In this document: one piece after another, positions 14,914 to 22,277 of the stretch | Layout of the letters: each line of letters starts with the position of its first letter | Numbering within the stretch: position 1 is the stretch's first letter | Origin: a virus | Length of the DNA stretch: 24,862 bases | Reading direction: 5' to 3' (one strand) | Virus record (IMG/VR): IMGVR_UViG_3300028775_000026 | Coordinates: 1-24,862 of that record | Position numbers and translations under genes: made by a program | Notes under the pieces: model-generated | What the model was told of the DNA's origin: nothing | Databases searched by the model: none | What the model saw: the letters and a program-made list of their open reading frames with translations, nothing else

Positions 14914-15735
14914 TCAGATGTTCGTGGTATTGGGCGAGCCGTTCACCGGCGTCGTCGTCACACCGAAATTCGTGACGGTGTTGGTAGTTGTCGGCGCCAT
15001 CGTGGCGTACTCGACTTCGTACAGCAGGTTGCGGCGGTAGATCTGCGATTTCTCGCTGGCGTCAAGATCAGTAACGCCTCGATACAGCAACCTCGCCCAC
15101 GTGTTGTCAGGCATAACGATGCGAGGCTGTTGCTTGAACGAAAGCTCAAGTACGCGCCCGATGGCATCGCGCAGCGACTCGGTTGGACCCCAGATCGCCA
15201 ACATAAAGACCTGTGCTTGGCGCCCGATTTCCTGCTGAACCGTGACTGGCACGGAAATGTCAGTTTCGATACTGAATGCGCCGTTAATCGTGACCACGTA
15301 GCCGCTTACCGACGCGCCAGGGATCAATGCGGCCAGTGCGGCAGCAATCGTGTTGACGGTGTCTGTTGCCTTGACCGCATAGCCGTACGGCTGGTAATTC
15401 ACCGTCAGGGTGGGCGCTTCGCCCGCATTGATCGAGCCGCCGACTGTCACGCGGTTGCCCGCTACAGCCAGCGTCAGTTTCGGAGCCGGGATGGCGTTCT
15501 CAGCATCATCGTCACCCAGAAACCGGGTGGTGTTTTTCCCCATGCCCGGCATCTGGTAGATGCTGACCATGGCATTACTGCCAGCCACGATCGCTTTCAA
15601 CTGTTGCGGTACCGGCCAGCCAGAGCGCACCACGACCGTTATACCAACCGCGCTTGCCTGACCCACTCCATTGGGATACATGGCGGCGCCAACGAGGCTG
15701 CCGAGGGTGTTCCGTACATCGGAAATGTCAGCCAT
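14914..15735 (-). CDS. Neck / head-tail connector protein of unknown family
   Basis: The 273-aa protein has a repeated beta pattern: an N-terminal half with GITVVVRSGWPVPQQL and IYQMPGMGKNTTRFLG, a middle beta stretch (VTVGGSINAG and YQPYGYAVKATDTVNT), and a terminal domain with QVFMLAIWGPTESLRDAIG. It starts in a TAATG overlap with the stopper-like gene. From the gene order between the head closure genes and the sheath it is probably a neck or tail-terminator protein. It does not have the length of a typical gpU or gp10, so the exact role is open. Confidence 0.55.
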   Translation of the reverse strand: MADISDVRNTLGSLVGAAMYPNGVGQASAVGITVVVRSGWPVPQQLKAIVAGSNAMVSIYQMPGMGKNTTRFLGDDDAENAIPAPKLTLAVAGNRVTVGGSINAGEAPTLTVNYQPYGYAVKATDTVNTIAAALAALIPGASVSGYVVTINGAFSIETDISVPVTVQQEIGRQAQVFMLAIWGPTESLRDAIGRVLELSFKQQPRIVMPDNTWARLLYRGVTDLDASEKSQIYRRNLLYEVEYATMAPTTTNTVTNFGVTTTPVNGSPNTTNI

Positions 15736-16085
15736 TACGGCTCCAGACGTTCGACCAGAAGCGCATATCCTAGCGAATTCCAGTACGGGCCGGTGACCTG
15801 ATAGCGCTGGCCGAGGTCATCGGTGACGATGTCATTGGTCTGGATCAGGCCGAGTTGCGCGGCGCCCAGCGGGATGAGGACCGTCCAGAGAGTCTTGCCG
15901 GCATCTGCCGGCAGGTTTGCATCTGGCTTGCCACTTGTCTTTTTCAACTGGATCGACGCAGGCAGATCGCTCGCCACAGCCGTTTCGTCAGCCGGCTCGA
16001 CCCCGCTGTAGTCCGACGTGTAGCCGGGCGTGACGTCCGAGGTCGGTCGCGTGATCGCAATCGTGCGCGGATATATGAAGCTCAT
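15735..16085 (-). CDS. Head-closure / stopper-like protein
   Basis: The 116-aa protein (MSFIYPRTIAITRPTSDVTP) has a small beta-barrel pattern with a terminal QRYQVTGPYWNSLGYALLVE, as in head-completion (SPP1 gp16 / lambda FII-type) stoppers. The ATG at 16085 overlaps the preceding stop by ATGA. A longer frame reaching 16241 would overlap that gene and has no ribosome binding site, so it is rejected. It precedes the 273-aa neck gene. Confidence 0.6.
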   Translation of the reverse strand: MSFIYPRTIAITRPTSDVTPGYTSDYSGVEPADETAVASDLPASIQLKKTSGKPDANLPADAGKTLWTVLIPLGAAQLGLIQTNDIVTDDLGQRYQVTGPYWNSLGYALLVERLEP

Positions 16086-17017
16086 GTGAACATCCGCGCC
16101 CGATATGGCCCAAGCATCGCCTTGACGTCTTCGCCGAACAGGCTCGCGGTGAACTGTTCGATCTTCGTGTCGCCAGCCTGATACATCCGCACATTGCCCA
16201 GCGGCGGCAGTGATGCGAGCGACGTGATCACCTGGGCGCATGCCATCTTGACTTGCGAGGGCAGGTTCGAATACTGGAACCCGGCCACGTAGCGCGCCTT
16301 GATCTCGCTATAGTAGGCCAGCATGATGCCTGCCGGTACCCACACCTGGCCGGTCTCGGCCTCGATGCCGGCCGACGTATTCGCCGGCCACACTTCCCAT
16401 GCTGGCGGGCCGCCGAACTTCATCAGCGACGCCAACAGGTTGAAGTTGTCCGTGTTGTAGCTGGCCTGATCGCCGCGGCGTCCATAGCCATACCGACCGG
16501 TGCCGCCGACGATGCGTGCAACCGGAATCTTCGCGAGCGAGATCTCGCTGCGGTTCTTCGGCAGATAGCGCTTCTCAGTGATCAGCAAGCCGGTTTCCAT
16601 GACACAACCTTCAGCGTGTGCATACATGACGCCGTTCGGCACATTGGCCGCGGTCGTTCCGAGCGTGAGTTGCTGCCCGCTGATGTTGGTGATCTGTACG
16701 GCCTCGACCAGCGACGGATTGGCAACCCGGTCGAGCACCACGCAATCTCCAACCTGAAGCATGGCGGTCGGGCCGGTAACGTTCACCACAACGCCGTTGC
16801 CCGGACCGAACGCTGCCTGCGCCGTGAACGCCAGTTCAGGGCTGAGAGCGGACATGAAGCACGGCTGACCGGTTGCATCCGGCGTGTAAATCAGTCCCTC
16901 AGGCCGGCGCAGGTATCCGTCGATCAACTCGCTGGCCTGCGTGACCTGCGCTGCCGTCGTGCTGGCAGGCAGACCATAGGCAGCATAGTCTGCCGACTGG
17001 ATATAGGCGCTGGGCAT
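16082..17017 (-). CDS. Head-tail adaptor-like protein with inserted beta domain
   Basis: The 311-aa protein has an N-terminal helix region typical of adaptor proteins (YIQSADYAAYGLPAST, then QVTQASELIDGYLRRPEGL). Its C-terminus (VKMACAQVITSLASLPPLGN and ASLFGEDVKAMLGPYRARMF) is also helical. Between them, at about residues 55-140, is a beta-rich stretch (VVVNVTGPTAMLQVGDCVVL, then TNISGQQLTLG). Adaptors such as SPP1 gp15 are about 100-200 residues, so the insertion makes this one unusually long. It would form the ring below the portal. The gene starts 3 nt after the stop of the small upstream gene. Confidence 0.6.
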   Translation of the reverse strand: MPSAYIQSADYAAYGLPASTTAAQVTQASELIDGYLRRPEGLIYTPDATGQPCFMSALSPELAFTAQAAFGPGNGVVVNVTGPTAMLQVGDCVVLDRVANPSLVEAVQITNISGQQLTLGTTAANVPNGVMYAHAEGCVMETGLLITEKRYLPKNRSEISLAKIPVARIVGGTGRYGYGRRGDQASYNTDNFNLLASLMKFGGPPAWEVWPANTSAGIEAETGQVWVPAGIMLAYYSEIKARYVAGFQYSNLPSQVKMACAQVITSLASLPPLGNVRMYQAGDTKIEQFTASLFGEDVKAMLGPYRARMFT

Positions 17018-17020
17018 GGA

Positions 17021-17317
17021 TCAGATCGAATAGAGGACAACACCGACGGCAGCGGCAGTGGCTGTTTTCACGAAGCGGAAGATGCCCGGATAAGCCATCA
17101 CCAGCGCGGGAACCGTATTGCTCAGTTGCGGCGCGATAGCGGCAGGAACGGCCTGCCAGTTGCCCGATGCATCGAGCACCTGCATCGTGACAGTTTCGGA
17201 TGTGCCGAGACCGCCAGCGACGACGGTGAACGGACCATCGGAAACGGTGCGCTGGATCGCCGCGGAATTAGCTGCGCCTGTCTGGGCGGCAACAACGATT
17301 TGTGCGGCTACGCTCAT
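17021..17317 (-). CDS. Small Ala/Val-rich head or neck protein
   Basis: The 98-aa protein (MSVAAQIVVAAQTGAANSAA) is beta-rich with a central GTSETVTMQVLDASGNWQAV and a hydrophobic C-terminus (TAAAVGVVLYSI). The pattern resembles small capsid decoration or neck proteins near the capsid gene. It is ATGA-coupled to the 74-aa gene before it. Function is not recognised. Confidence 0.6.
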   Translation of the reverse strand: MSVAAQIVVAAQTGAANSAAIQRTVSDGPFTVVAGGLGTSETVTMQVLDASGNWQAVPAAIAPQLSNTVPALVMAYPGIFRFVKTATAAAVGVVLYSI

Positions 17318-17538
17318 GTGACACCTTGCGGAAGGATCAACGGCGACCGCTGGGCGATGCGTCGGTCGAGCATGTACTGCCCGAGCTGCTCATCGACAGT
17401 CGCCTCGCCGTTGATAAACGGAATGGAGAACATCTTCGGCTTGCCCTGTTCATCCATGAATTCGGACACAGGGAACTCATTGCCCGGCTGGACGAATGTC
17501 GTCTGTTTGCCGCGCGCGCCAGGTAGATAAACCTTCAT
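17314..17538 (-). CDS. Small head protein downstream of the capsid gene
   Basis: The 74-aa product (MKVYLPGARGKQTTFVQPGN) has a charged central part and ends QRSPLILPQGVT. Its start follows a terminator-like hairpin and has GAGGGG close to the ATG. The gene is ATGA-coupled to the 98-aa gene. Possible roles are a capsid-associated or head-tail accessory protein; none is shown. Confidence 0.6.
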   Translation of the reverse strand: MKVYLPGARGKQTTFVQPGNEFPVSEFMDEQGKPKMFSIPFINGEATVDEQLGQYMLDRRIAQRSPLILPQGVT

Positions 17539-17550
17539 TCAGCCCCTCAA

Positions 17551-17581
17551 AACATAAAGGGCCGCCCGAAGGCAGCCCTTA
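17551..17581 (-). terminator. Terminator-like hairpin after the major capsid gene
   Basis: On the minus strand AAGGGC-T-GCC, a TTCG loop and GGC-G-GCCCTT (17557-17580, one mismatch) is followed by TATGTTTTGAGGGGCTGA-ATG. The stem begins 21 nt after the capsid stop. It ends or protects the capsid transcript and sits directly before the next ribosome binding site. Confidence 0.7.
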
Positions 17582-17600
17582 TCACTTGATTCCGACCGGA

Positions 17601-18587
17601 TTACGGACGGTTCACGCAGATCGTCGCGTGCGCATACGAAGCGCCCTTGAAGATCACGGTATCGAACTTCACGCCCACGAACTGGCCAGCCAGGTTGCCA
17701 ACCAGACCGAGCTGGAACAGACGCGGGTTCGGGTTGTATTCCTTGCCCGAGATCACGGGAATCTCCACTTCCGACTCCATGAGGATGGAGATGTAGTAGT
17801 TCTTCCCGCTTGCCGGCGTGCTGAACCCGTACTTGCCGGTGGTGTCCGTCGGCATGAACGGATCGCCGACGATCGGCAGTTTGCCGACTTGCGTCGAGAT
17901 CGCTGCCACCGACACGCCCGCAACCACTTCCATCGAATCCAGCGTGATGCGCGTTGCCTTGGCTTCCTGGTCGATGTAGTCGGCCATGATCGGATTCATG
18001 TAGATCGCCGTCGGGCGAACTACATACGTGGCGTTTGCCGCCATCGTCGCGACAGCCGTCTTGATCGCGTCAATGATCGAGGCGCCCAGCGCGCAGTTGA
18101 ATTGCTGCGAGACTTGTGCGAGACCGCCCATCCATTGCAGCGTGGTCGGCGCCGACATGCTCGTGTCGGTTCCGGCCCAGAACATCGACGCGCGCAACAG
18201 CTCGATCGCGCTGATGACGTCGTCGACGTCCTTTGCGACCACCGATGCGAACTGACCTTGCTGCTCGGTCACGTCCTTGTCGAACAGCGACAGGTTCGAT
18301 TGAGCGGTCATCGCCTTGATGAACGCAGGGCGTTCGAGGCGGGTCGGGCCCGTTGCGGTAGCCGCGAGGTTCCGCGGATCGACGGCGGCCGCCTGCGCGA
18401 GCGCGGTCTGTTCGAAGTAGCGGTGCGGGTGACCAGTCGCGGGACGCTGCTCGATACGCTGCAGCGGAATGGACGAACGACGCAAGACATCCATGATCTC
18501 GCGGTCGAATTCGGGCACTTCGATTGCGCCGGTACCGAGGAAGTCGGCCGCCGCATCGAGGCTCAAGAGTTTGGCATCAACACCCAT
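17601..18587 (-). CDS. Major capsid protein
   Basis: The 328-aa protein follows the protease-scaffold gene and is bracketed by two hairpins, as expected for the most abundant head protein. The N-terminus has the helix-rich EFDREIMDVLRRSSIPLQRI. Next comes RLERPAFIKAMTAQSNLSLF, a long middle helix with VTEQQGQFASVVAKDVDDVI, then MNPIMADYIDQEAKATRITL and a beta-rich C-terminus. The pattern fits the DUF2184-type capsids with the HK97 fold (a family judgement from memory, not computed). The start is set by GGAG 8 nt upstream. No transmembrane or signal sequence is present. Confidence 0.85.
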   Translation of the reverse strand: MGVDAKLLSLDAAADFLGTGAIEVPEFDREIMDVLRRSSIPLQRIEQRPATGHPHRYFEQTALAQAAAVDPRNLAATATGPTRLERPAFIKAMTAQSNLSLFDKDVTEQQGQFASVVAKDVDDVISAIELLRASMFWAGTDTSMSAPTTLQWMGGLAQVSQQFNCALGASIIDAIKTAVATMAANATYVVRPTAIYMNPIMADYIDQEAKATRITLDSMEVVAGVSVAAISTQVGKLPIVGDPFMPTDTTGKYGFSTPASGKNYYISILMESEVEIPVISGKEYNPNPRLFQLGLVGNLAGQFVGVKFDTVIFKGASYAHATICVNRP

Positions 18588-18604
18588 GTTCTTGCTCCAG
18601 AAAT

Positions 18605-18628
18605 GAAAAAACCCGCCAGCGGCGGGTC
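18605..18628 (-). terminator. Terminator-like hairpin before the major capsid gene
   Basis: On the minus strand ACCCGCC / GGCGGGT with a GCT loop (18611-18627) is followed by TTTTTTCATTTCTGGAG and the capsid start. It follows the protease-scaffold stop by 23 nt. The 16-nt T-tract sequence is the same as behind the distal sheath hairpin. Confidence 0.75.
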
Positions 18629-18650
18629 TTGGGTGATTCGGGGAATGTGC

Positions 18651-19319
18651 TTAGCGGGTGCCGACTTCCATCAGGCCGTCGTTGCGGAGCTTCAACTTCA
18701 TCTCCATCGCCTTCTGCCCGTGAATGTTGCCTGCATCGAGGATCGCGTTGACCTGGGTCGTCGACAGCTTGCCGTCCTTAACATCCGCTTCGACGATATT
18801 GGCCTTCGCCAGCAATGTCTGGATGTTCGCGGGCAGCGTGGCGCGCTCCGCGGGCTTGGCGGCAACGAACGCAGCAGCCTTTAGGTCGGTCAGCTTCGTA
18901 TCCGCTGCGGCAAGTTCGGCCTTCAGGGGAGCCACGGCCTTTTCAACGGCAGCAGCGATCGCTTCATCATTCTTCTTCGAAGCGTCAGCGGCAGCGTTCG
19001 GCGATGCGTCGAAATAGCTGTGATCGTTGTAGATGTGCGGCACCTTGCCGGTCGCGGCTTCCACCGCCATGTGACGGCCGATCTTGCGCAGCGCAGCAGC
19101 ATGCCCCATCGTCGGGTGCGAGCCCACGCCAGCGGCATCCATTGCATCGGCGCAAGCCATGCACGCTTCCACGTGCGGCTTGACCTGATCGATGATCGGG
19201 CCACCAAGCGATGCGCCCGAGGCTTCGATCTTCGTGACTTTCTCGGCCAGCGCTGCAACAGCGTCGTTCAGCGGCTTGTTGGCTTCGGCCAAAATGGCCA
19301 GCATTTCTTCCTTGGTCAT
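18651..19319 (-). CDS. Internal in-frame scaffold start (nested product of the protease gene)
   Basis: An ATG at codon 247 of the protease gene has AGGA 7 nt upstream, a well-placed internal ribosome binding site. It would give a 222-aa product that starts MTKEEMLAILAEANKPLNDA and ends GLMEVGTR. The product is largely coiled-coil (residues 1-35 and about 115-155) with an acidic/basic helical pattern, typical of scaffold. The best-known precedent is lambda C/Nu3, where the scaffold is read from an internal start of the protease gene. The internal start is a proposal supported by the ribosome binding site and domain boundary. Confidence 0.5.
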   Translation of the reverse strand: MTKEEMLAILAEANKPLNDAVAALAEKVTKIEASGASLGGPIIDQVKPHVEACMACADAMDAAGVGSHPTMGHAAALRKIGRHMAVEAATGKVPHIYNDHSYFDASPNAAADASKKNDEAIAAAVEKAVAPLKAELAAADTKLTDLKAAAFVAAKPAERATLPANIQTLLAKANIVEADVKDGKLSTTQVNAILDAGNIHGQKAMEMKLKLRNDGLMEVGTR

Positions 19320-20057
19320 TTCGAATTCCTGTTCGGCCTTGGCGGCCAGTGATGTGGTCCGATAGGCGGCCAGCTCCTTATAGAGCACGGCGGCACCCGT
19401 GAACACGCAGTAGTCAATCACCCACGGATCGGCGTCGAGGTCCCGGATGCGGGCGTCGAGTTCGTAACTGAACCCGAGCGCGCCCTTTTCGGCCTTGATC
19501 TGCTGACACTCGTCAGGGAAGTCTCTTGCGTAGAAAAAACCTTCAATCTCGACCGCATCTCCGACGATGGTCGCGCCAGTGATGAGGCCAATCTTTCGTT
19601 TGCGGTCATGGCCGCCGAAGCCGGGCTGATAGTCGACAGCCATTCCGAGCAGACTCGGTAGTGCGGCTTCTGCAACAGCCTTCGGCAAGATCGTCCGTTT
19701 GCCGGTCGATCCTTCCGGAGGCGCGTCGCTTGGCTGATCGATGCGCGTGAGCACGCCAGAGAACGGCATGCGGTTCGGGTGATCGGCGACTGTCGGAACA
19801 TCAAGCGCCATTGCCTCGAAAGACATGGATGCCGTGACATGCCAGTCAGCGGTGTCGATACCCAGTTCCTTCGCGCGGCGCCGGATGTTCGCGCGGGCCT
19901 CAGACCTTTCGTCGTCGGAGAGATCCTTGGTGCGATCCACCACATCCCACGCAAGGCGAGTATGCGTCGCATCGTTGATCGGCAATTTGCGCTTGCCAGG
20001 CACGGCGAAGCGCTCGGCCGGCAAAGCATCGCGGGCCGCTTTGTCGAGATTCGACAT
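18651..20057 (-). CDS. Prohead protease-scaffold fusion
   Basis: The 468-aa protein has three parts. Residues 1-75 are a helical charged domain rich in Lys/Arg/Asp (KDLSDDERSEARANIRRRAK). Residues about 76-240 are a serine-protease-like domain with GGHDRK (His150) and LGFSYE (Ser197), the usual His and Ser positions for head maturation proteases. Residues 247-468 are a scaffold-like region with two coiled-coil stretches. It cleaves the scaffold and perhaps the capsid N-terminus before packaging. It is preceded by three small head genes and followed by the capsid. Its family fits DUF2213-type proteases by memory. Confidence 0.8.
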   Translation of the reverse strand: MSNLDKAARDALPAERFAVPGKRKLPINDATHTRLAWDVVDRTKDLSDDERSEARANIRRRAKELGIDTADWHVTASMSFEAMALDVPTVADHPNRMPFSGVLTRIDQPSDAPPEGSTGKRTILPKAVAEAALPSLLGMAVDYQPGFGGHDRKRKIGLITGATIVGDAVEIEGFFYARDFPDECQQIKAEKGALGFSYELDARIRDLDADPWVIDYCVFTGAAVLYKELAAYRTTSLAAKAEQEFEMTKEEMLAILAEANKPLNDAVAALAEKVTKIEASGASLGGPIIDQVKPHVEACMACADAMDAAGVGSHPTMGHAAALRKIGRHMAVEAATGKVPHIYNDHSYFDASPNAAADASKKNDEAIAAAVEKAVAPLKAELAAADTKLTDLKAAAFVAAKPAERATLPANIQTLLAKANIVEADVKDGKLSTTQVNAILDAGNIHGQKAMEMKLKLRNDGLMEVGTR

Positions 20058-20066
20058 GCGAAGTCC

Positions 20067-20309
20067 TTAGAGAAGCGCCTTGACCGCGCCGACAGCACCA
20101 TCGAGATCGACAGCAGCGAGTTTGCCGCGCGCCGTATAGAGCGCGAACAATGCACCTTCGAGACTCGCGTGCAATGCCTGATCGCCAGCCTTCAGGGCCT
20201 CACGCGATGCGATCGTCAATTGCTCGACGGCGCCGACAGCAGGCTCATAGCCGCCTTCAGATACTTCTACTGCGCGCGCGGCACGCTGCTCTTTCGTCAA
20301 CCCGGCCAT
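20067..20309 (-). CDS. Small helical head protein, unknown function
   Basis: The 80-aa protein (MAGLTKEQRAARAVEVSEGG) is Ala-rich and helical with an amphipathic middle (EQLTIASREALKAGDQALHA). The stop lies 9 nt before the protease start. No family is recognised. The head-module context and its helical make-up suggest a minor head or scaffold-associated role. Confidence 0.6.
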   Translation of the reverse strand: MAGLTKEQRAARAVEVSEGGYEPAVGAVEQLTIASREALKAGDQALHASLEGALFALYTARGKLAAVDLDGAVGAVKALL

Positions 20310-20311
20310 GA

Positions 20312-20527
20312 TCAGGCGAGGGTGGACGCGAGGGTGGTCAGCGTCGTCTTGTTCGTGCCAGCCGGCAGAACGCTGATCAGGTAGTTGACGTTCTTGATGA
20401 TCTCCTGCAGGTCGCAGAGCATCGCGGACTGCATACCAGCGAGGTCAACGACGGATGGCAGCGTCTGTGCAGCGGCGGTTTCAGCGGGCAGCCAAGCGAT
20501 AGCGGCGAGGGGAGTAGCAGCGGCCAT
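20312..20527 (-). CDS. Small head-module protein, unknown function
   Basis: The 71-aa protein (MAAATPLAAIAWLPAETAAA) has a hydrophobic N-terminal half, a Cys in CDLQEIIKNVNYLISV and a Thr-rich end. The start has CAGGAG 7 nt upstream. It lies 2 nt before the next gene. It could be a small membrane-associated or structural protein; the N-terminal segment is only moderately hydrophobic. Confidence 0.6.
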   Translation of the reverse strand: MAAATPLAAIAWLPAETAAAQTLPSVVDLAGMQSAMLCDLQEIIKNVNYLISVLPAGTNKTTLTTLASTLA

Positions 20528-20560
20528 TTACGGCTCCTGTATCAGTAAAGGTGAGGGGAG

Positions 20561-20866
20561 TTACGCGATGACCGTCACGTCGATCGTGCCGGCAGCGAGG
20601 GTGATGCTGGTTTGCGGAGGCGTCAGCGTGACCGTGAAGCCGGTGCTGCTCTTGCCGCTGACACTGCAATCGCACGCCTGACTGGCGGAAACCTGCACGC
20701 TGTAGTTCGCGGGCAGACGCAGGCCAGTAAATGTCTTGGTGACCGTGGCACCGGCACTCCCGCCCGCAGCAGTGGCAACATTCGGCAGATTGCCGATGAC
20801 GATGCGATCCTGAAGCGCGAGTTGAAACCCCGTCGGCGATTCGACGGTATGTACGTCTTGACCCAT
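20561..20866 (-). CDS. Beta-rich head protein, possible decoration protein
   Basis: The 101-aa protein (MGQDVHTVESPTGFQLALQD) is beta-rich with Ala/Gly/Thr strands, a Cys pair (QACDCSV) and an Ig-like final part (GFTVTLTPPQTSITLAAGTI). Such small beta proteins near the portal and capsid genes are often capsid decoration or head fibre proteins. The ATG has GACAGGAGC upstream. The assignment is an inference from position and composition. Confidence 0.55.
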   Translation of the reverse strand: MGQDVHTVESPTGFQLALQDRIVIGNLPNVATAAGGSAGATVTKTFTGLRLPANYSVQVSASQACDCSVSGKSSTGFTVTLTPPQTSITLAAGTIDVTVIA

Positions 20867-20883
20867 GGAATGCTCCTGTCGGG

Positions 20884-20924
20884 CGAACGCCCAGAGATTG
20901 GTACTGCGGGGAAACGGGCGTTCG
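20884..20924 (-). other. Long inverted repeat after the portal stop
   Basis: A 9-bp inverted repeat CGAACGCCC / GGGCGTTCG (20884-20892 with 20916-20924) encloses a 23-nt loop, just after the portal stop and before the GACAGGAGC of the next gene. There is no T-tract. It may fold as a stem before the ribosome binding site, or each arm may form its own small hairpin because GGGC-GTTC-GCCC is self-complementary. Confidence 0.4.
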
Positions 20925-20927
20925 GCC

Positions 20928-22256
20928 CTATTCGTTGTTCACGATGCGCGGCGAGATCTGCTTCGCACCTTGCGCACCCTTCGTCGCGATCTCCATTTCG
21001 GCGAACGTCATGTCGCCCCATGGGTTGTCCATCGGTGGCCGACCACGTGAGATCCGGTATTCGTTTGGAATGATCGCGTTGTTCTTGTATTCGGTTTCAT
21101 AGACCTTGGCGAGGTTGAGCTCGTCGTCGCGGTCCAGGCCCTTGAAGTGAAACTCAAGCTGGCTGAAACCGAGCTTTGCCTCGATCGCCTCGCGCGTCAG
21201 GTAAGAAGCGAAGTTGGTCGCGGCAGGGATGATTGCACCATCCCAGTCGCGATCGTCGGCGACCTCAGATGTATTGCGATTGACGTCGGCCTCGACACCC
21301 AGGTTCTGCGGGCTCAGCTCGAACGACGTCGCGATCTCGCGCAGCAGGAATTCCTGATACTTCAGGTAGAGAGCATCGTCGGTCGCGCCGCGCAGCTTGT
21401 GGACCTTCAGTTCTTCGCCGCCGAGCAGCGGTGTTTGCCCCTGGCCGTCAACGTCGTTACGCCACCAGTCACGGAAGGAATCGAGCGTGTTCCGGTCCAT
21501 CCCGATGAACTGGACCAGGTTCTCGGGCTGCCCGTTGCTCGCCACATTGCCGGCGTATTCGCCGGTGCCGAGCTGGCGATTGATCGAATTGAATGCGACC
21601 TCAAGGCATCCGTAACCGAACGGGTTCTCGGTGTTCGGATCCTTGCGTACATAGATCAGCTGGTCATTGCGCAGCGGGATGCCAGAGACACCGCCGACGT
21701 TGCCGTAACCATGCGTCTGGATGTACCGCGCTTCGTTCTTGTCGCCACTCCAGCCCGCGTAAATCTGGATGCTCAGTGCGTCCACCGGCCACATCCACAA
21801 CGGCCGGATCTTTTCGCCGCCCAGTTCCTGTTCAATCACGCCAGCGCCGCACAGTAGATAATCTTCGACGACCTGCTCGATCAGCGTGCGAAATGAATCG
21901 TCGTTGTTCGGTCGGCGAAAACACTCGGTCGCGACATCAATCTGCCGCTTGATCTCGCTGCTCACCGTTACGCCGTGCTTCGCGCGGATCTCCCACTCGA
22001 GCATGGCGATCGCACCCTTGACGCGGTTGATCGCCTTGCGCGCATAGGGCGTGCGGCTGAACATGCGCAGGTTCGACGGCGTCGGCTTGATCAGCGGCCG
22101 GTCTTTCTGGTACCGGACGCTCCCGAGGTTCATCAGGCGCGAATACGCCGTGGTGACCCGGTCGGGCAGATGCTTCGTGCGGCCGGCCCAGATCATCCGG
22201 GCGACGCGGTTTCCCGCCCACTCCGAGATGCGCTGCGTAAAGGTCGGCTTTTTCAA
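20928..22256 (-). CDS. Portal protein
   Basis: The 442-aa protein follows the large terminase and fits the portal position, size and pattern. The N-terminal half contains KPTPSNLRMFSRTPYARKAI and a long helical part with AIAMLEWEIRAK. Then come PLWMWPVDALSIQIYAGW and the conserved PFGYGCLEVAFNSINRQLG. The C-terminal part has AGNVASNGQPENLVQFIG and DNPWGDMTFAEM. The start is a TTG at 22256 with AGAGAG upstream. The next in-frame codon upstream that ends the frame is the terminase TAG, and no ATG lies between, so TTG or the ATG at codon 21 must be used. The portal forms the packaging vertex that carries the terminase. Confidence 0.85.
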   Translation of the reverse strand: MKKPTFTQRISEWAGNRVARMIWAGRTKHLPDRVTTAYSRLMNLGSVRYQKDRPLIKPTPSNLRMFSRTPYARKAINRVKGAIAMLEWEIRAKHGVTVSSEIKRQIDVATECFRRPNNDDSFRTLIEQVVEDYLLCGAGVIEQELGGEKIRPLWMWPVDALSIQIYAGWSGDKNEARYIQTHGYGNVGGVSGIPLRNDQLIYVRKDPNTENPFGYGCLEVAFNSINRQLGTGEYAGNVASNGQPENLVQFIGMDRNTLDSFRDWWRNDVDGQGQTPLLGGEELKVHKLRGATDDALYLKYQEFLLREIATSFELSPQNLGVEADVNRNTSEVADDRDWDGAIIPAATNFASYLTREAIEAKLGFSQLEFHFKGLDRDDELNLAKVYETEYKNNAIIPNEYRISRGRPPMDNPWGDMTFAEMEIATKGAQGAKQISPRIVNNE

Positions 22257-22277
22257 AAGGAATCTCTCTTTTTCGGG

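Noticed and set aside
15735-16241. A longer version (168 aa) of the stopper-like gene
   Set aside because: The extra N-terminal 52 residues are Arg-rich and overlap the adaptor-like gene; the ATG at 16085 has an ATGA overlap and a structured start.
16253-17530. A 425-codon open frame on the plus strand opposite the adaptor-like gene
   Set aside because: It has Arg/His-rich antisense composition, no start signal, and contradicts three coupled genes on the minus strand.
17496-18884. A 462-codon open frame on the plus strand opposite the capsid gene
   Set aside because: The product is Arg/His/Asp-rich and low in hydrophobic core residues; it is the mirror of the capsid and protease coding frames.
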